Shown: positions 20,423 to 30,024, counted from the stretch's first letter. The stretch is 64,000 bases of DNA from Candidatus Cryptobacteroides choladohippi (GCA_018065985.1 JAGHSF010000009.1:1-64000); one strand, 5' to 3'. Notes: generated by a model from the sequence alone, not told the origin. Numbers and translations: made by a program.

Positions 20423-20985
20423 TATTGCGTAAAATCATTGTAGTCTGGAACATGCTAAGAATGCGCATGTGTAATGTTAATTATGGAAAATGTTTGCGAA
20501 TCCGAGGACTTGTTGGTCTTAGAATGAAAGGCCATATGTCAGTAGGCGATCATTTCCAGGTGTCATCCGGTGATATGGGTAATCCTATGGGCCGGAACAT
20601 CAGGTCTTTTATTTGTGTAGGCCCCAAAGGTGTCTTGACCATTGGCAATAATGTTGGTATGTCGAGTTCTACGCTTCGATGTGTCGACAGTATTACAATT
20701 GGAGACAATGTCAAAATAGGCGCTCTTTCAATCATAACCGATACCGACGCACATTCGCTTGATCCGGTTCTACGTGCATCAATAGAAACTGATGCTGTGA
20801 ATGCAAAACATAAGCCTGTTGAAATCCATGATAATGTATTCATCGGTGCCATGTGCTTTATTGGGAAAGGCGTGGTCATCGGAGAGAATAGCGTAGTTGG
20901 TGCTGGCAGCGTTGTTACTAAAAGTATTCCCGATAATGAAATCTGGGCTGGCAATCCAGCAAGATTCATAAGAAAAATCCAATAA
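20419..20985 (+). CDS. Hexapeptide-repeat acyltransferase
   Basis: HDNVFIGAMCFIGKGVVIGENSVVGAGSVVTKSIPDNEIWAGNPARFIRKI. Confidence 0.9.
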   Translation: MILRKIIVVWNMLRMRMCNVNYGKCLRIRGLVGLRMKGHMSVGDHFQVSSGDMGNPMGRNIRSFICVGPKGVLTIGNNVGMSSSTLRCVDSITIGDNVKIGALSIITDTDAHSLDPVLRASIETDAVNAKHKPVEIHDNVFIGAMCFIGKGVVIGENSVVGAGSVVTKSIPDNEIWAGNPARFIRKIQ

Positions 20986-20990
20986 AAACT

Positions 20991-22403
20991 ATGGTGAATC
21001 AGTCTTCACGGGAGTTCTTTTATTTTAAAGTCCCTGTATTTATCATAGACATTGCATTGCTCCTATCTGTCTTTTTGCTTCTGGTCAGGCTGCTCCCACC
21101 GGAATGTCATCTGGGCCTCGACGGAGCTTTGTTGGGCGTATGCTCATTGCTGGTAGTCAGTTTTGCTGTTGTTGTCGGTGTCGTCGAAATAAGATTGCAT
21201 GAACGCAGAATTCGGCCTTCCGTTGTTTTCTCTCGAGCTGTTAGAATGGCAGTGCTGACGTATTTTTTGTTTACGGTTCTTGTCATGATGGTGTATAAGA
21301 CTTCTCCGAGAATGTTGCTTGGTCTTGGCCTTGTATGTTCCATCTTTGCTATTTCCATATGGCACTACATTGCTAATAAGATTGTCCGTGGACTTCGTAA
21401 ATTAGGAAGGAATACCCGACATGTGGTTATCGTAGGAGCTGACGTCACCGCAGGAAGAGTCTGTGCTGAATTGCTTCGTGGCAAAGATGTTACTGGATAC
21501 GTCGTGTCTGGCTATTTCTCTTCATTGGAACAGTGTAGCATGCCTGGTGGTGTAAAGTTCCTTGGCCCTGTTGAGGGTGCTCTTGAATGGCTCAACGACA
21601 ATAGACCGGATGAATTATACTGCTCGCTGCCTCCAACCCAGTGCCATGATATGGTGAACAAGCTAATTCAATGGTGCAATGACAACTTCATAGAGTTCTA
21701 TTTCGTTCCTACGATGGATGGATATCCTCATAGAAAATTGGCAATCAGAGACCTGGGCTCAGTGACAGTATTCAAGTTGAGGCCTGAGCCGTTGAATAAT
21801 CCATTCTCGAAGTTTGTAAAGAGGCTTTTTGACATAATTATTAGTCTTCTGTTTTTGTGTACGCTCTATCCTATTGTGTTCATGTTTGTATGGATTGGCG
21901 ATGTCGTCACCGGGAGCAAAGGACCGGTTTATTTTCGTCAATTGCGCACTGGATACAATGGACACAGCTTCAAAATATTCAAATTCCGTTCTATGAAGAT
22001 AAACGATGAAGCGGACACCCTGCAGGCTACTGCCGATGATCCCAGGAAGACTAGATTCGGTGACTTCCTGAGAAGGACGTCCATTGATGAACTTCCGCAG
22101 TTTATCAATGTTTTGCTTGGCGATATGTCAATTGTCGGACCTCGCCCTCATATGGAGCATCATACTGAAATATACAGTGGTCTTATCAACGACTATATGG
22201 TCAGGCATCTGGCCAAGCCAGGAATTACCGGGTGGGCTCAGGTAAATGGATGCAGGGGGGAAACCAAAACTTTGGAAGAGATGGAGAACCGTGTCAAGCA
22301 TGACATTTGGTACATTGAGCACTGGACACCAGTCCTTGACATGGAGATCATATTGAGGACATGTTGGCAAATACTTCCCGGACATGATGAACAAGCGTAT
22401 TAA
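20991..22403 (+). CDS. Polyprenyl glycosylphosphotransferase (WcaJ-like initiating transferase)
   Basis: KFVKRLFDIIISLLFL; GPVYFRQLRTGYNGHSFKIFKFRSM; RRTSIDELPQFINVLLGDMSIVGPRPHM. Confidence 0.95.
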   Translation: MVNQSSREFFYFKVPVFIIDIALLLSVFLLLVRLLPPECHLGLDGALLGVCSLLVVSFAVVVGVVEIRLHERRIRPSVVFSRAVRMAVLTYFLFTVLVMMVYKTSPRMLLGLGLVCSIFAISIWHYIANKIVRGLRKLGRNTRHVVIVGADVTAGRVCAELLRGKDVTGYVVSGYFSSLEQCSMPGGVKFLGPVEGALEWLNDNRPDELYCSLPPTQCHDMVNKLIQWCNDNFIEFYFVPTMDGYPHRKLAIRDLGSVTVFKLRPEPLNNPFSKFVKRLFDIIISLLFLCTLYPIVFMFVWIGDVVTGSKGPVYFRQLRTGYNGHSFKIFKFRSMKINDEADTLQATADDPRKTRFGDFLRRTSIDELPQFINVLLGDMSIVGPRPHMEHHTEIYSGLINDYMVRHLAKPGITGWAQVNGCRGETKTLEEMENRVKHDIWYIEHWTPVLDMEIILRTCWQILPGHDEQAY

Positions 22404-22424
22404 TCGGGTCTTGTAACATTAGAA

Positions 22425-23954
22425 ATGTCAGAGACAAATACTATTGCGAAAAATACTATATTCCTATATTTCAGGATGTTCCTGATTATGGGAGTCTCTC
22501 TTATTACTTCCAGGGTAATTCTGGATAAATTAGGCGTTGATGATTATGGCTTGTACAACGTTGTTGGAGGCGTTGTCGGATTCCTGTCATTCATCAATGG
22601 CACGTTAAGTGTTGGAACCTCAAGGTTCATTACATTTGCAATAGGACGGAATGATGCTGAAGAATTGAAACTTACTTTCAGTACTGCATTTGTTGCGCAT
22701 TTGGGCCTTTCTTTGATTCTCGCTTTCCTGCTGGAGACCGTAGGGCTCTATTTCGTGTATCATAAACTGGTAATCCCTGATGGTCGATTTGATGCGGCAG
22801 TCATCGTATATCATATATCGATATTGACTATGGTCCTATATGCCACACAGGTTCCATATACGGCGGATATCATGGCTCACGAGCGAATGGGAATCTATGC
22901 GTATGTCAGCATATTCGAGGCTATTGGCAAGTTGGCCATCTGCTATTTGCTTGTCATTTCACCTGTTGACCGTCTAGTTTCGTATGCGGTGTTGCTTTTG
23001 ATTCTCCAGATAGGTCTGATAATGGCATATCGAATATATTGTATCAGACACTTTGAGGAATCAAGGTTCTCATTGAAGTTCAAAAAAGATATTTTTCTTG
23101 ATATCACGAAGTTCTCCGGCTGGAATATTCTTGCAAGCTTCACTGAAACTTTGAAAGTTCAGGGCGTTATCGTATTGATGAATATGACATTTTCTCCCGT
23201 TATTGTGGGAGCCCAGGCGTTTGCAAATCAACTTACTCATGTTCTCAATCAGTTTGTCGCTAACTTCAGAGCTGCTAGCAACCCTCAAATTATAAAAAAA
23301 TATGCTGCCGGCAATTTTGAGGGGAGCAAAGAGCTTACATTATCCACGACTGTATATGTCTACGATCTTGTTCTGATGATAGGGTTGCCTCTGTTCCTGA
23401 CCATGCCGAAGGTTTTGGATATCTGGCTTGTTGATGTTCCTGAGTACACTGTGTTTTTTTGCAGATGGGCTGTTGTCAATATCGTTACAGTCAGTTTGCC
23501 GACTGCTTTTTATGTCCCGATGATGGCATCCGGACGGATAAAGTCCAATTCGCTGATGTCTTTGATTGTTGGCGGTTTCTTCTATTTGCTGCTATGTTTG
23601 GTGTGGCATCTAGGCGGAGGAATCGTATGGGGCCCTGTTTCAATGTTTGCGATGTCCATCATATATGGTTTTATTGTAAGACCTTTGATTTTGGTCAAAG
23701 AGGTCGAATGCTATTCGTATAAGGCAATATATTCATGTCTCGTCAAATGCCTTGTCATTACGGTTTGCTCGTCAGTCATTCCGGTATTTGTGTATTTTCT
23801 ATTGGTCAATCGTGATACTATTGCCGGAAACATTATTGCCATAGTAATCAGCATAATATCTGTTAGTGTTTGCGCGTATGTATTTATGCCACCAAATCAT
23901 AGAAGGAAATTGACGACATATATCAAAAATAAAATTTGCCAGACAAATGCCTAA
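22425..23954 (+). CDS. Oligosaccharide flippase (Wzx-like)
   Basis: NTIFLYFRMFLIMGVSLITSRVILDKLGVDDYGLYNVVGGVVGF; multi-TM, 509 aa. Confidence 0.88.
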   Translation: MSETNTIAKNTIFLYFRMFLIMGVSLITSRVILDKLGVDDYGLYNVVGGVVGFLSFINGTLSVGTSRFITFAIGRNDAEELKLTFSTAFVAHLGLSLILAFLLETVGLYFVYHKLVIPDGRFDAAVIVYHISILTMVLYATQVPYTADIMAHERMGIYAYVSIFEAIGKLAICYLLVISPVDRLVSYAVLLLILQIGLIMAYRIYCIRHFEESRFSLKFKKDIFLDITKFSGWNILASFTETLKVQGVIVLMNMTFSPVIVGAQAFANQLTHVLNQFVANFRAASNPQIIKKYAAGNFEGSKELTLSTTVYVYDLVLMIGLPLFLTMPKVLDIWLVDVPEYTVFFCRWAVVNIVTVSLPTAFYVPMMASGRIKSNSLMSLIVGGFFYLLLCLVWHLGGGIVWGPVSMFAMSIIYGFIVRPLILVKEVECYSYKAIYSCLVKCLVITVCSSVIPVFVYFLLVNRDTIAGNIIAIVISIISVSVCAYVFMPPNHRRKLTTYIKNKICQTNA

Positions 23955-24657
23955 CTTGCTGAAAATCGTTAAAACTGCCATACTGTCTCTTAAATGGTCT
24001 AATATGACTAGCGAAAATTTCCTTAATCGATTAAGAGATAAAGGCGTCACAGTAGGGGAGGGAACGTATGCAATCAATCCTAGAACTGTTCAGATAGATG
24101 TTTCCCGGCCCGAACTTATTTCCATAGGTAAACATGTTTTCCTTCATAGTGGAACAGTCATCATGTCTCACGATTGGGCTGGGTGGTGTTTTGTCAAGTC
24201 TCATAATGAGTTTATTCCTTCACATGGGAAAGTAACTATTGGCGACAATGTGTGGTTTGGTGAAAATGTGACGGTTTGCAAGGGTGTGTCAATAGGCAAT
24301 AATTGTATCATAGGAACGGGAGCGATTGTAACACTTTCAATCCCTGATAATTCTGTTGCTGTTGGTGTGCCTGCAAGAGTAATCAGTTCATATGAGGACT
24401 ATTATGAAAGAAGGCGGAAGGAGTATGTGTCCGAGTGCGTTGAATATGCGAAATCAATATTAGCCTCGGGACGTGAGCCTGAACGTGAAGATTTCTTTGA
24501 AGATTATCCCTGTTTTGTGGATGGTACCAATTATATGGAATATGATTATCCTTATTCCCGAGTATTCAGCCCAGAGGAATTCGAGGTCTGGAAACGTGAA
24601 CACCATAAAATCTTTGACGGATTTGATGATTTTATGTCATTCGTGAAGAAAAGTTGA
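23947..24657 (+). CDS. Hexapeptide-repeat acyltransferase
   Basis: VTIGDNVWFGENVTVCKGVSIGNNCIIGTGAIVTLSIPDNSVAVGVPARVI. Confidence 0.88.
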   Translation: MPNLLKIVKTAILSLKWSNMTSENFLNRLRDKGVTVGEGTYAINPRTVQIDVSRPELISIGKHVFLHSGTVIMSHDWAGWCFVKSHNEFIPSHGKVTIGDNVWFGENVTVCKGVSIGNNCIIGTGAIVTLSIPDNSVAVGVPARVISSYEDYYERRRKEYVSECVEYAKSILASGREPEREDFFEDYPCFVDGTNYMEYDYPYSRVFSPEEFEVWKREHHKIFDGFDDFMSFVKKS

Positions 24658-24661
24658 CCAT

Positions 24662-25705
24662 ATGTTACCGATAATTTCAGTAATTGTCCCTGTTTATAAC
24701 ACATCGAAATATCTTGCCAGATGTCTTGACTCGCTTACCAATCAGACCTTTGATCGGATAGAAATCATATTGGTTGATGATGGGTCAACGGACTCAAGTC
24801 CGGAGATATGCGACTCGTATGCAGCTGGTTTTTCAAATGTCAAATGCATACATAAAGAGAATGGTGGTATTGACAGTGCCAGAAATGCGGGCTTGTCGGT
24901 TGCAACTGGGGAATTTGTCTCATTTGTCGACAGTGATGATTTTGTTGACAAGAGTATGTGTGAGTCATTGTTTGCGGCGTCTGAAGATGGGAAATTTGAC
25001 ATCGTTTACTGTGCCGTGCATTTTGCCTGGCACGACTCACGAGATACGCGTGTGGAGTATTCTTTTGATGAGTGCGTTTCTGGCGATGCTGTTGTTGAGT
25101 CTCTTGCTGATTTGACCGCATCGCCATGGAGCAGCGATTCCTATGTTGTTCGCAACATGGCAGTATGGGGAGCTCTCTTCAAGAGGTCAATCATTGCTGA
25201 CAATTGCGTCCTTTTCAGGTCTGAACGGCAATTGCTGTCCGAGGATACCATATTTGACTATGAGCTATATCCGTATGTCAACAGCATAAGATATATCCCC
25301 AATCCACTCTATTTCTATTGCTACAACACTCAATCAATAAGCAGAACTTTTTCGGTCTTCAAGATTGACCGTTTGGATAGCATGATGAAGTTTCTGGCGA
25401 GTCAGGCAATAGTGAAAGAGAACCCGTCATTGCTCCCAAGACTTATTAAACTGGAGATATTATATCGATATAACCATATGCGAAGTATACTTAAGTCGAA
25501 TATGTCTCTCTTTCAGAAGAATAAATATATACGTGTTATTTCTCAAAAGAATTTATTGAAGAACGATTTACTTTTGACCAACTATTCGCAGCTTGGGCCG
25601 AGGTTTCAATATATGGTTTCTGTTGTCAGACAACGGAATATATTTGCTTTGACATCGGTGATTCTTTTAAAGAAGCTAAAGAAGTTTGCCTCCATACATG
25701 AATAA
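24662..25705 (+). CDS. Glycosyltransferase family 2
   Basis: PIISVIVPVYNTSKYLARCLDSLTNQTFDRIEIILVDDGSTDSS; ENGGIDSARNAGL. Confidence 0.95.
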   Translation: MLPIISVIVPVYNTSKYLARCLDSLTNQTFDRIEIILVDDGSTDSSPEICDSYAAGFSNVKCIHKENGGIDSARNAGLSVATGEFVSFVDSDDFVDKSMCESLFAASEDGKFDIVYCAVHFAWHDSRDTRVEYSFDECVSGDAVVESLADLTASPWSSDSYVVRNMAVWGALFKRSIIADNCVLFRSERQLLSEDTIFDYELYPYVNSIRYIPNPLYFYCYNTQSISRTFSVFKIDRLDSMMKFLASQAIVKENPSLLPRLIKLEILYRYNHMRSILKSNMSLFQKNKYIRVISQKNLLKNDLLLTNYSQLGPRFQYMVSVVRQRNIFALTSVILLKKLKKFASIHE

Positions 25706-25741
25706 TTTTTGAAAATTTCCCATTTCGGGAAAGGTAATAAT

Positions 25742-25779
25742 AAGAGAACTCTCGGGCTTTGAAGTCCGAGAGTTCTCTT
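25742..25779. terminator. Intrinsic terminator-like hairpin between EPS locus and yccF
   Basis: Perfect 14-bp inverted repeat AAGAGAACTCTCGG / CCGAGAGTTCTCTT, loop gctttgaagt, between convergent genes. Confidence 0.8.
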
Positions 25780-25788
25780 GTTAGAAGT

Positions 25789-26154
25789 CTATTTGATTGT
25801 GCCCCCGAAGGGGAACAAGGAGTACTGAGCCATCTTGAAGTGCTGCTTGCCCAGGGGAATGCCTATCAGGGTGATGCAGAGCAGGATCCCGAAGACTAAA
25901 TGTACAATGGCAATCTCCCACCATCCGGTTACAGCCCAGATGATGTTGAAGACCGTGCTGAGGCAACCTTTGGCGGGCTCGAGATGCACCGTCTTGCCGA
26001 ATGGGGCCAGGGCGAGTGCGCCCAGCTTCATGATCTTTACTCCGAAGGGAATGCCGATGATGGTGCAGCACAGGACGAGTCCGAACAGGAAGTACCACAG
26101 TGCCGTGATAAGTCCTCCGAACACAAGCCAGATGATATTGCCCAGCAGACTCAT
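25789..26154 (-). CDS. YccF domain-containing inner membrane protein
   Basis: MSLLGNIIWLVFGGLITALWYFLFGLVLCCTIIGIPFG ... duplicated IIWAVTGWWEIAIVHLVFGILLCITLIGIPLGKQHFK. Confidence 0.9.
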   Translation of the reverse strand: MSLLGNIIWLVFGGLITALWYFLFGLVLCCTIIGIPFGVKIMKLGALALAPFGKTVHLEPAKGCLSTVFNIIWAVTGWWEIAIVHLVFGILLCITLIGIPLGKQHFKMAQYSLFPFGGTIK

Positions 26155-26158
26155 TGCT

Positions 26159-26329
26159 ACTTATTCTTGAGGAAGATGTAATATACGGCAAATCCTACCC
26201 AGCTTGTAGCCACGACAAGGATTGCGATGATGAGTTTCTTGATTATGCCCCAGCTGCTTTTCTTGAAGATGTCAAGAACGCACCAGATGGTCAGGAGAAT
26301 ACCGATGATGTAAACGATTTTTGCCATGG
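26159..26329 (-). CDS. Small membrane protein, 56 aa, not in the supplied ORF track
   Basis: Minus-strand frame MAKIVYIIGILLTIWCVLDIFKKSSWGIIKKLIIAILVVATSWVGFAVYYIFLKNK*; two hydrophobic helices, immediately upstream of yccF. Confidence 0.65.
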
Positions 26330-26378
26330 TTGTGTTGTTTTTTGGTTAATGTTTTCCCAAATATAGCAAAATTTCTTT

Positions 26379-27536
26379 TCAGTGCCGGCTCTTTCCCGCA
26401 AAGTTTACCATGCTCACGCCTGCGAACACAAGGGCTGTGGCTATGGCCTTCCCCCAGGTCATCGTATCCATTCCGGCAGCCAGGCTGATTGCCATTGCCA
26501 CGATGGGCTGGACATATGTGTACATGCACAGCAGTACCGGGTTGAGGCGCTTCTGGCCTATCGGAATCAGGAAATATGAGATGAAGGTGGCGCAGACGAC
26601 AACGAACAGTATCTGCCAGATGATGCCCGGCGCAAGTGCGGCGCAGTCCACTTCGAACAGGCCTTTGAGCCCGAAGGGGAGGGCGTACAGGGTCGAGAAG
26701 AGGAACATCCACTTCATGAATGTGACGACGCTGTATTTCTCGATGGTGCGCTTGAACAGCACTATGTAGCTTGCGAAGCAGAGGGTGTTGACGAGCATCA
26801 GCACGATGCCTCCGATGCTGGTGTGGGCTGCTCCGCTGCGTATCGACACTGTGTTGAGCACGAGGAACAGCACGCCGGCAAAGCTTATCGCAAGGCCGGT
26901 GACGCCTCCTGCTGTGACTCTTTCTATGCGGAACGCGACGGCCACGAGCAGGGCCATTATGGGGCTCAGCAGGCTGAGGATCGAGATGTCGAGCGCGGTG
27001 GTGAGGGTGACGGCTTTGAGGAAGCTGAGTTGGGTGAGGAAGAGGCCGAGCAGCGATGCCACGGCTACCTTCCACATATCGCGGACTTCTATACCGCCGA
27101 TTTTCCGGGGCGCTGCAGATGCATCCGGCCGCTCGACCATGGTATCTGGTTGAAAGGTCTCGCTTGCCGGATGTATCTGCGCTGTGCTGGTTGCAGGGGC
27201 ATCCGATCGCTCGACCATGGTATCTGGGTGAAAGGTCTCGCTTGCCGGATGTATCTGCGCTGTGCTGGTTGCAGGGGCATCCGACCGCTCGACCATTGTA
27301 TCTGGTTGAAAGATCTCGCTTGCCGGATGCTCCTGCTTCTTTGTGCGACGGGAGAAGATGGATATCAGCCAGAAGAGGGCGAGGGCTCCGAGGGCGCGCA
27401 TGAGATAGAGCGTCATGGGGGAGACGACTCCGCAGTCGGCAATGTTCTTGCAGAAGACGATGTTGAAGCCGAAGATGAGGTATGCTATGAAGCAGGCGAG
27501 ATTCCCGATTATTGCACTGCGTGTATTACTGTCCAT
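26379..27536 (-). CDS. DMT superfamily (EamA-type) transporter containing an in-frame tandem-repeat insertion
   Basis: Two EamA-like halves (FIAYLIFGFNIVFCKNI..., LNTVSIRSGAAHTSIGGIVLMLVNTLCFASYIVLFKRTIEKY); middle contains HPASETFHPDTMVERSDAPATSTAQI repeats. Confidence 0.88.
   Translation of the reverse strand: MDSNTRSAIIGNLACFIAYLIFGFNIVFCKNIADCGVVSPMTLYLMRALGALALFWLISIFSRRTKKQEHPASEIFQPDTMVERSDAPATSTAQIHPASETFHPDTMVERSDAPATSTAQIHPASETFQPDTMVERPDASAAPRKIGGIEVRDMWKVAVASLLGLFLTQLSFLKAVTLTTALDISILSLLSPIMALLVAVAFRIERVTAGGVTGLAISFAGVLFLVLNTVSIRSGAAHTSIGGIVLMLVNTLCFASYIVLFKRTIEKYSVVTFMKWMFLFSTLYALPFGLKGLFEVDCAALAPGIIWQILFVVVCATFISYFLIPIGQKRLNPVLLCMYTYVQPIVAMAISLAAGMDTMTWGKAIATALVFAGVSMVNFAGKSRH
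27121..27330. repeat. 2.7 copies of a 78-bp tandem repeat with a palindromic core, inside the DMT transporter gene
   Basis: Unit starts at 27121, 27199 and 27277: gcatccgnncgctcgaccatggtatctggntgaaaggtctcgcttgccggatgtatctgcgctgtgctggttgcaggg. Confidence 0.95.
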
Positions 27537-27558
27537 TACTAACTGCTCTAACCGGGTG

Positions 27559-27566
27559 CAAATATA
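27559..27566 (-). promoter_or_regulatory. Bacteroidetes-type -7 box (TATATTTG) for DMT transporter
   Basis: caaatata on + strand, 22 nt upstream of the ATG; divergent from the nudC box. Confidence 0.5.
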
Positions 27567-27588
27567 GCCAAATACGGAGTAAATTGTT

Positions 27589-27596
27589 TATATTTG
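27589..27596 (+). promoter_or_regulatory. Bacteroidetes-type -7 box (TATATTTG) for nudC
   Basis: TATATTTG 17 nt upstream of ATG 27614. Confidence 0.55.
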
Positions 27597-27613
27597 TGCT
27601 TAAAGCGTGTACT

Positions 27614-28513
27614 ATGGCTTTGTTGAATTTGATTGATTCCAGTGCTGAACCTCGTGAGATTTTCCTCATGAGGGGGCGTGATATCCTGGTTGCATCGGAC
27701 GGACAGCCTGTCCGGGTGCTTCCGGATGCCGCATACATCAGGGATGCAATCTACGATTCCTTTACCGGGACCGCAGGCGTTGAGCTGTCGCGGGAATTCG
27801 TTCCGGTTGATGGCTCCGTCTTTATTCCCCTCAGGCAATTTTTCTTTGCGTCTATGGCGCCGGACGGATATCCGATCGCTCGGCCTATAGATTTGGGTGA
27901 AAGGCCTCGCTTGTCGGATATCCGTCCGGACAGCTCTGGAGAAAAGGCCCGCTTGTCGGATACCCGTCCGGCAACCTCTGCCCCAGCTTTGGCGGCGGCC
28001 AGGATGAGGGGGTATCTGAACTGGCGGTCATCGGTGCGCTTCTGCCCGTCGTGCGGAGCAATGCTTGAGGACCATCCTGTCGAGAATGCCAGGGTATGCC
28101 CTGAATGCGGCAAGGTCCAGTATCCCAGGATCGAGCCTTGCGTCATTGCTGTCATCTGCCGTGGCAAGGAGATCCTGCTTCTGAGGCATGCGCAGCGCAA
28201 TCAGGACATCTGGTGCTGCCTTGCCGGATTTGTCGAGGCGGGGGAGTCGCTTGAGCAGGCTCTCCGGCGTGAGGTGAAGGAAGAGACCGGCCTTGAAATC
28301 GGGAATATCCGTTATGCGGGAAGCCAGAGCTGGCCTTTCCCCGACCAGCTCATGGTGGGCTTCTATGCAGACTATGCGGGAGGGGATATCGTTCTTCAGG
28401 AAAGCGAGATCCTTGAAGCTGGCTGGTTCCGTACCGACAACCTGCCGCCGCATCCTTCGCCCGGCTCCATTTCCTGGAACCTTATTCACTTTATGCCAAT
28501 TACTAACGAATAA
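27614..28513 (+). CDS. nudC: NAD(+) diphosphatase (NUDIX, zinc ribbon) containing an in-frame palindromic repeat
   Basis: Zn ribbon FCPSCGAML...[11 protein letters not shown]; Nudix box [24 protein letters not shown]; insert [38 protein letters not shown] before the Zn ribbon. Confidence 0.9.
   Translation: MALLNLIDSSAEPREIFLMRGRDILVASDGQPVRVLPDAAYIRDAIYDSFTGTAGVELSREFVPVDGSVFIPLRQFFFASMAPDGYPIARPIDLGERPRLSDIRPDSSGEKARLSDTRPATSAPALAAARMRGYLNWRSSVRFCPSCGAMLEDHPVENARVCPECGKVQYPRIEPCVIAVICRGKEILLLRHAQRNQDIWCCLAGFVEAGESLEQALRREVKEETGLEIGNIRYAGSQSWPFPDQLMVGFYADYAGGDIVLQESEILEAGWFRTDNLPPHPSPGSISWNLIHFMPITNE
27860..27929. repeat. Palindromic repeat inside nudC, homologous to the core of the DMT-gene repeat
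   Basis: Perfect 16-bp inverted repeat CCGGACGGATATCCGA (27860-27875) / TCGGATATCCGTCCGG (27914-27929), inner GGCC/GGCC; interior atccgatcgctcggcc...tttgggtgaaaggcctcgctt matches the DMT repeat. Confidence 0.9.
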
Positions 28514-28539
28514 CCAATATATTATTGATGTTGAACCCT

Positions 28540-30021
28540 ATGAAGAAGCAGTATATTCTGGCCATAGATCAGGGAACGAGCAGTTCCAGGGCCATCGCGT
28601 TTGACAGGTCCGGCTCATCAGTGGCCGTAAGTCAGAAGGAATTCACGCAGTATTTCCCGAAACCGGGCTGGGTTGAGCACGACCCTATGGAGATCTGGTC
28701 CAGCGAATACAGCGTCCTCACCGAAGTGCTTACAAGCCTCGGCCTCGGTGGCTCGGATGTCGCAGCCATCGGAATCACCAATCAGCGCGAGACTACCATA
28801 GTCTGGGATGCTGCAACGGGCAAACCGGTGTACAACGCGATAGTATGGCAGGACCGTCGTACCAGCGCCTACTGCGACTCGCTGAAGGCTGCCGGCCTTT
28901 CCGAACAGATACGCAGCAAGACCGGCCTTCTTATCGACGCGTATTTCTCCGGCACCAAGATCAAGTGGATACTTGACAATGTTCCGGGTGCCCGCGAGCG
29001 TGCTGAGAAGGGCGAGCTTCGATTCGGTACAGTCGACAGCTGGCTGGTGTGGAATCTCACCGGCGGCGCCGTCCATGTAACCGATGTGACCAATGCCTCC
29101 CGCACCATGCTCTACAACATCCATGATCTGAAGTGGGACGAGGATATGATGAAGCTGCTCGGCATTCCGGCATCCATGATGCCCCGCGTCTGCGACAGTT
29201 CCGAAGTTTACGGCTATGCCGATATCCTCGGGGGCAGGATTGCCATTGCGGGCATTGCCGGCGACCAGCAGGCTGCGCTTTTCGGGCAGATGTGTACCGA
29301 ACCCGGTTCGGTGAAGAATACTTATGGAACAGGCTGCTTCCTTCTGATGAACACCGGAGAGACTCCTGTTGTCTCAAGGAACAATCTGCTCACCACAATC
29401 GCCTGGAAGATAGGCGATACCGTCAACTATGCGCTCGAGGGAAGCATCTTCGTTGCAGGCTCAGTAGTGCAGTGGCTGCGCGACGGGCTTGGCATCATCA
29501 GAAGCTCTTCGGAGATAGAGGCGCTTGCCGCCAGTGTGCCCGACAACGGAGGCGTATATCTTGTGCCGGCCCTTACCGGACTCGGCGCACCCTACTGGGA
29601 CCAGTATGCCAAGGGCAGCATCACCGGGATCACCCGCGGTACCAAGGCCGCACATATTGCGCGAGCCGCACTCGAGGGCATTGCCTTCCAGACGATGGAC
29701 ATCGTGGACGCCATGCAGAAAGATGCCGGCGTTGTACTCGGTGAACTCAAGGTGGACGGAGGCGCATCGAAGAACAACCTGATGATGCAGTTCCAGGCAG
29801 ATATACTCAATACCAGCGTGATACGTCCAAAGGAAACCGAAACCACCGCCCGCGGTGCAGCCTATCTTGCAGGACTTGCGGTAGGCTTCTGGTCCAGCAT
29901 CGACGAGGTCCGCGGACAATGGGAGGCCGACCGCAGCTTCAGCCCTCAGGCGAGTCCTGAGGAAGTGAAGGCAGCCCGCAATGGTTGGGCGGAGGCAATA
30001 GGAAGAACACTAACCAAATAA
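28540..30021 (+). CDS. glpK: Glycerol kinase
   Basis: [54 protein letters not shown]-like motif. Confidence 0.96.
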   Translation: MKKQYILAIDQGTSSSRAIAFDRSGSSVAVSQKEFTQYFPKPGWVEHDPMEIWSSEYSVLTEVLTSLGLGGSDVAAIGITNQRETTIVWDAATGKPVYNAIVWQDRRTSAYCDSLKAAGLSEQIRSKTGLLIDAYFSGTKIKWILDNVPGARERAEKGELRFGTVDSWLVWNLTGGAVHVTDVTNASRTMLYNIHDLKWDEDMMKLLGIPASMMPRVCDSSEVYGYADILGGRIAIAGIAGDQQAALFGQMCTEPGSVKNTYGTGCFLLMNTGETPVVSRNNLLTTIAWKIGDTVNYALEGSIFVAGSVVQWLRDGLGIIRSSSEIEALAASVPDNGGVYLVPALTGLGAPYWDQYAKGSITGITRGTKAAHIARAALEGIAFQTMDIVDAMQKDAGVVLGELKVDGGASKNNLMMQFQADILNTSVIRPKETETTARGAAYLAGLAVGFWSSIDEVRGQWEADRSFSPQASPEEVKAARNGWAEAIGRTLTK

Positions 30022-30024
30022 GAT

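Noticed and set aside
26272-27075. 267-aa minus-strand ORF and the overlapping + ORF 26823..27542 (239 aa)
   Set aside because: Shadow frames of the DMT transporter; Arg/His/Pro-rich, low-complexity translations without motifs.
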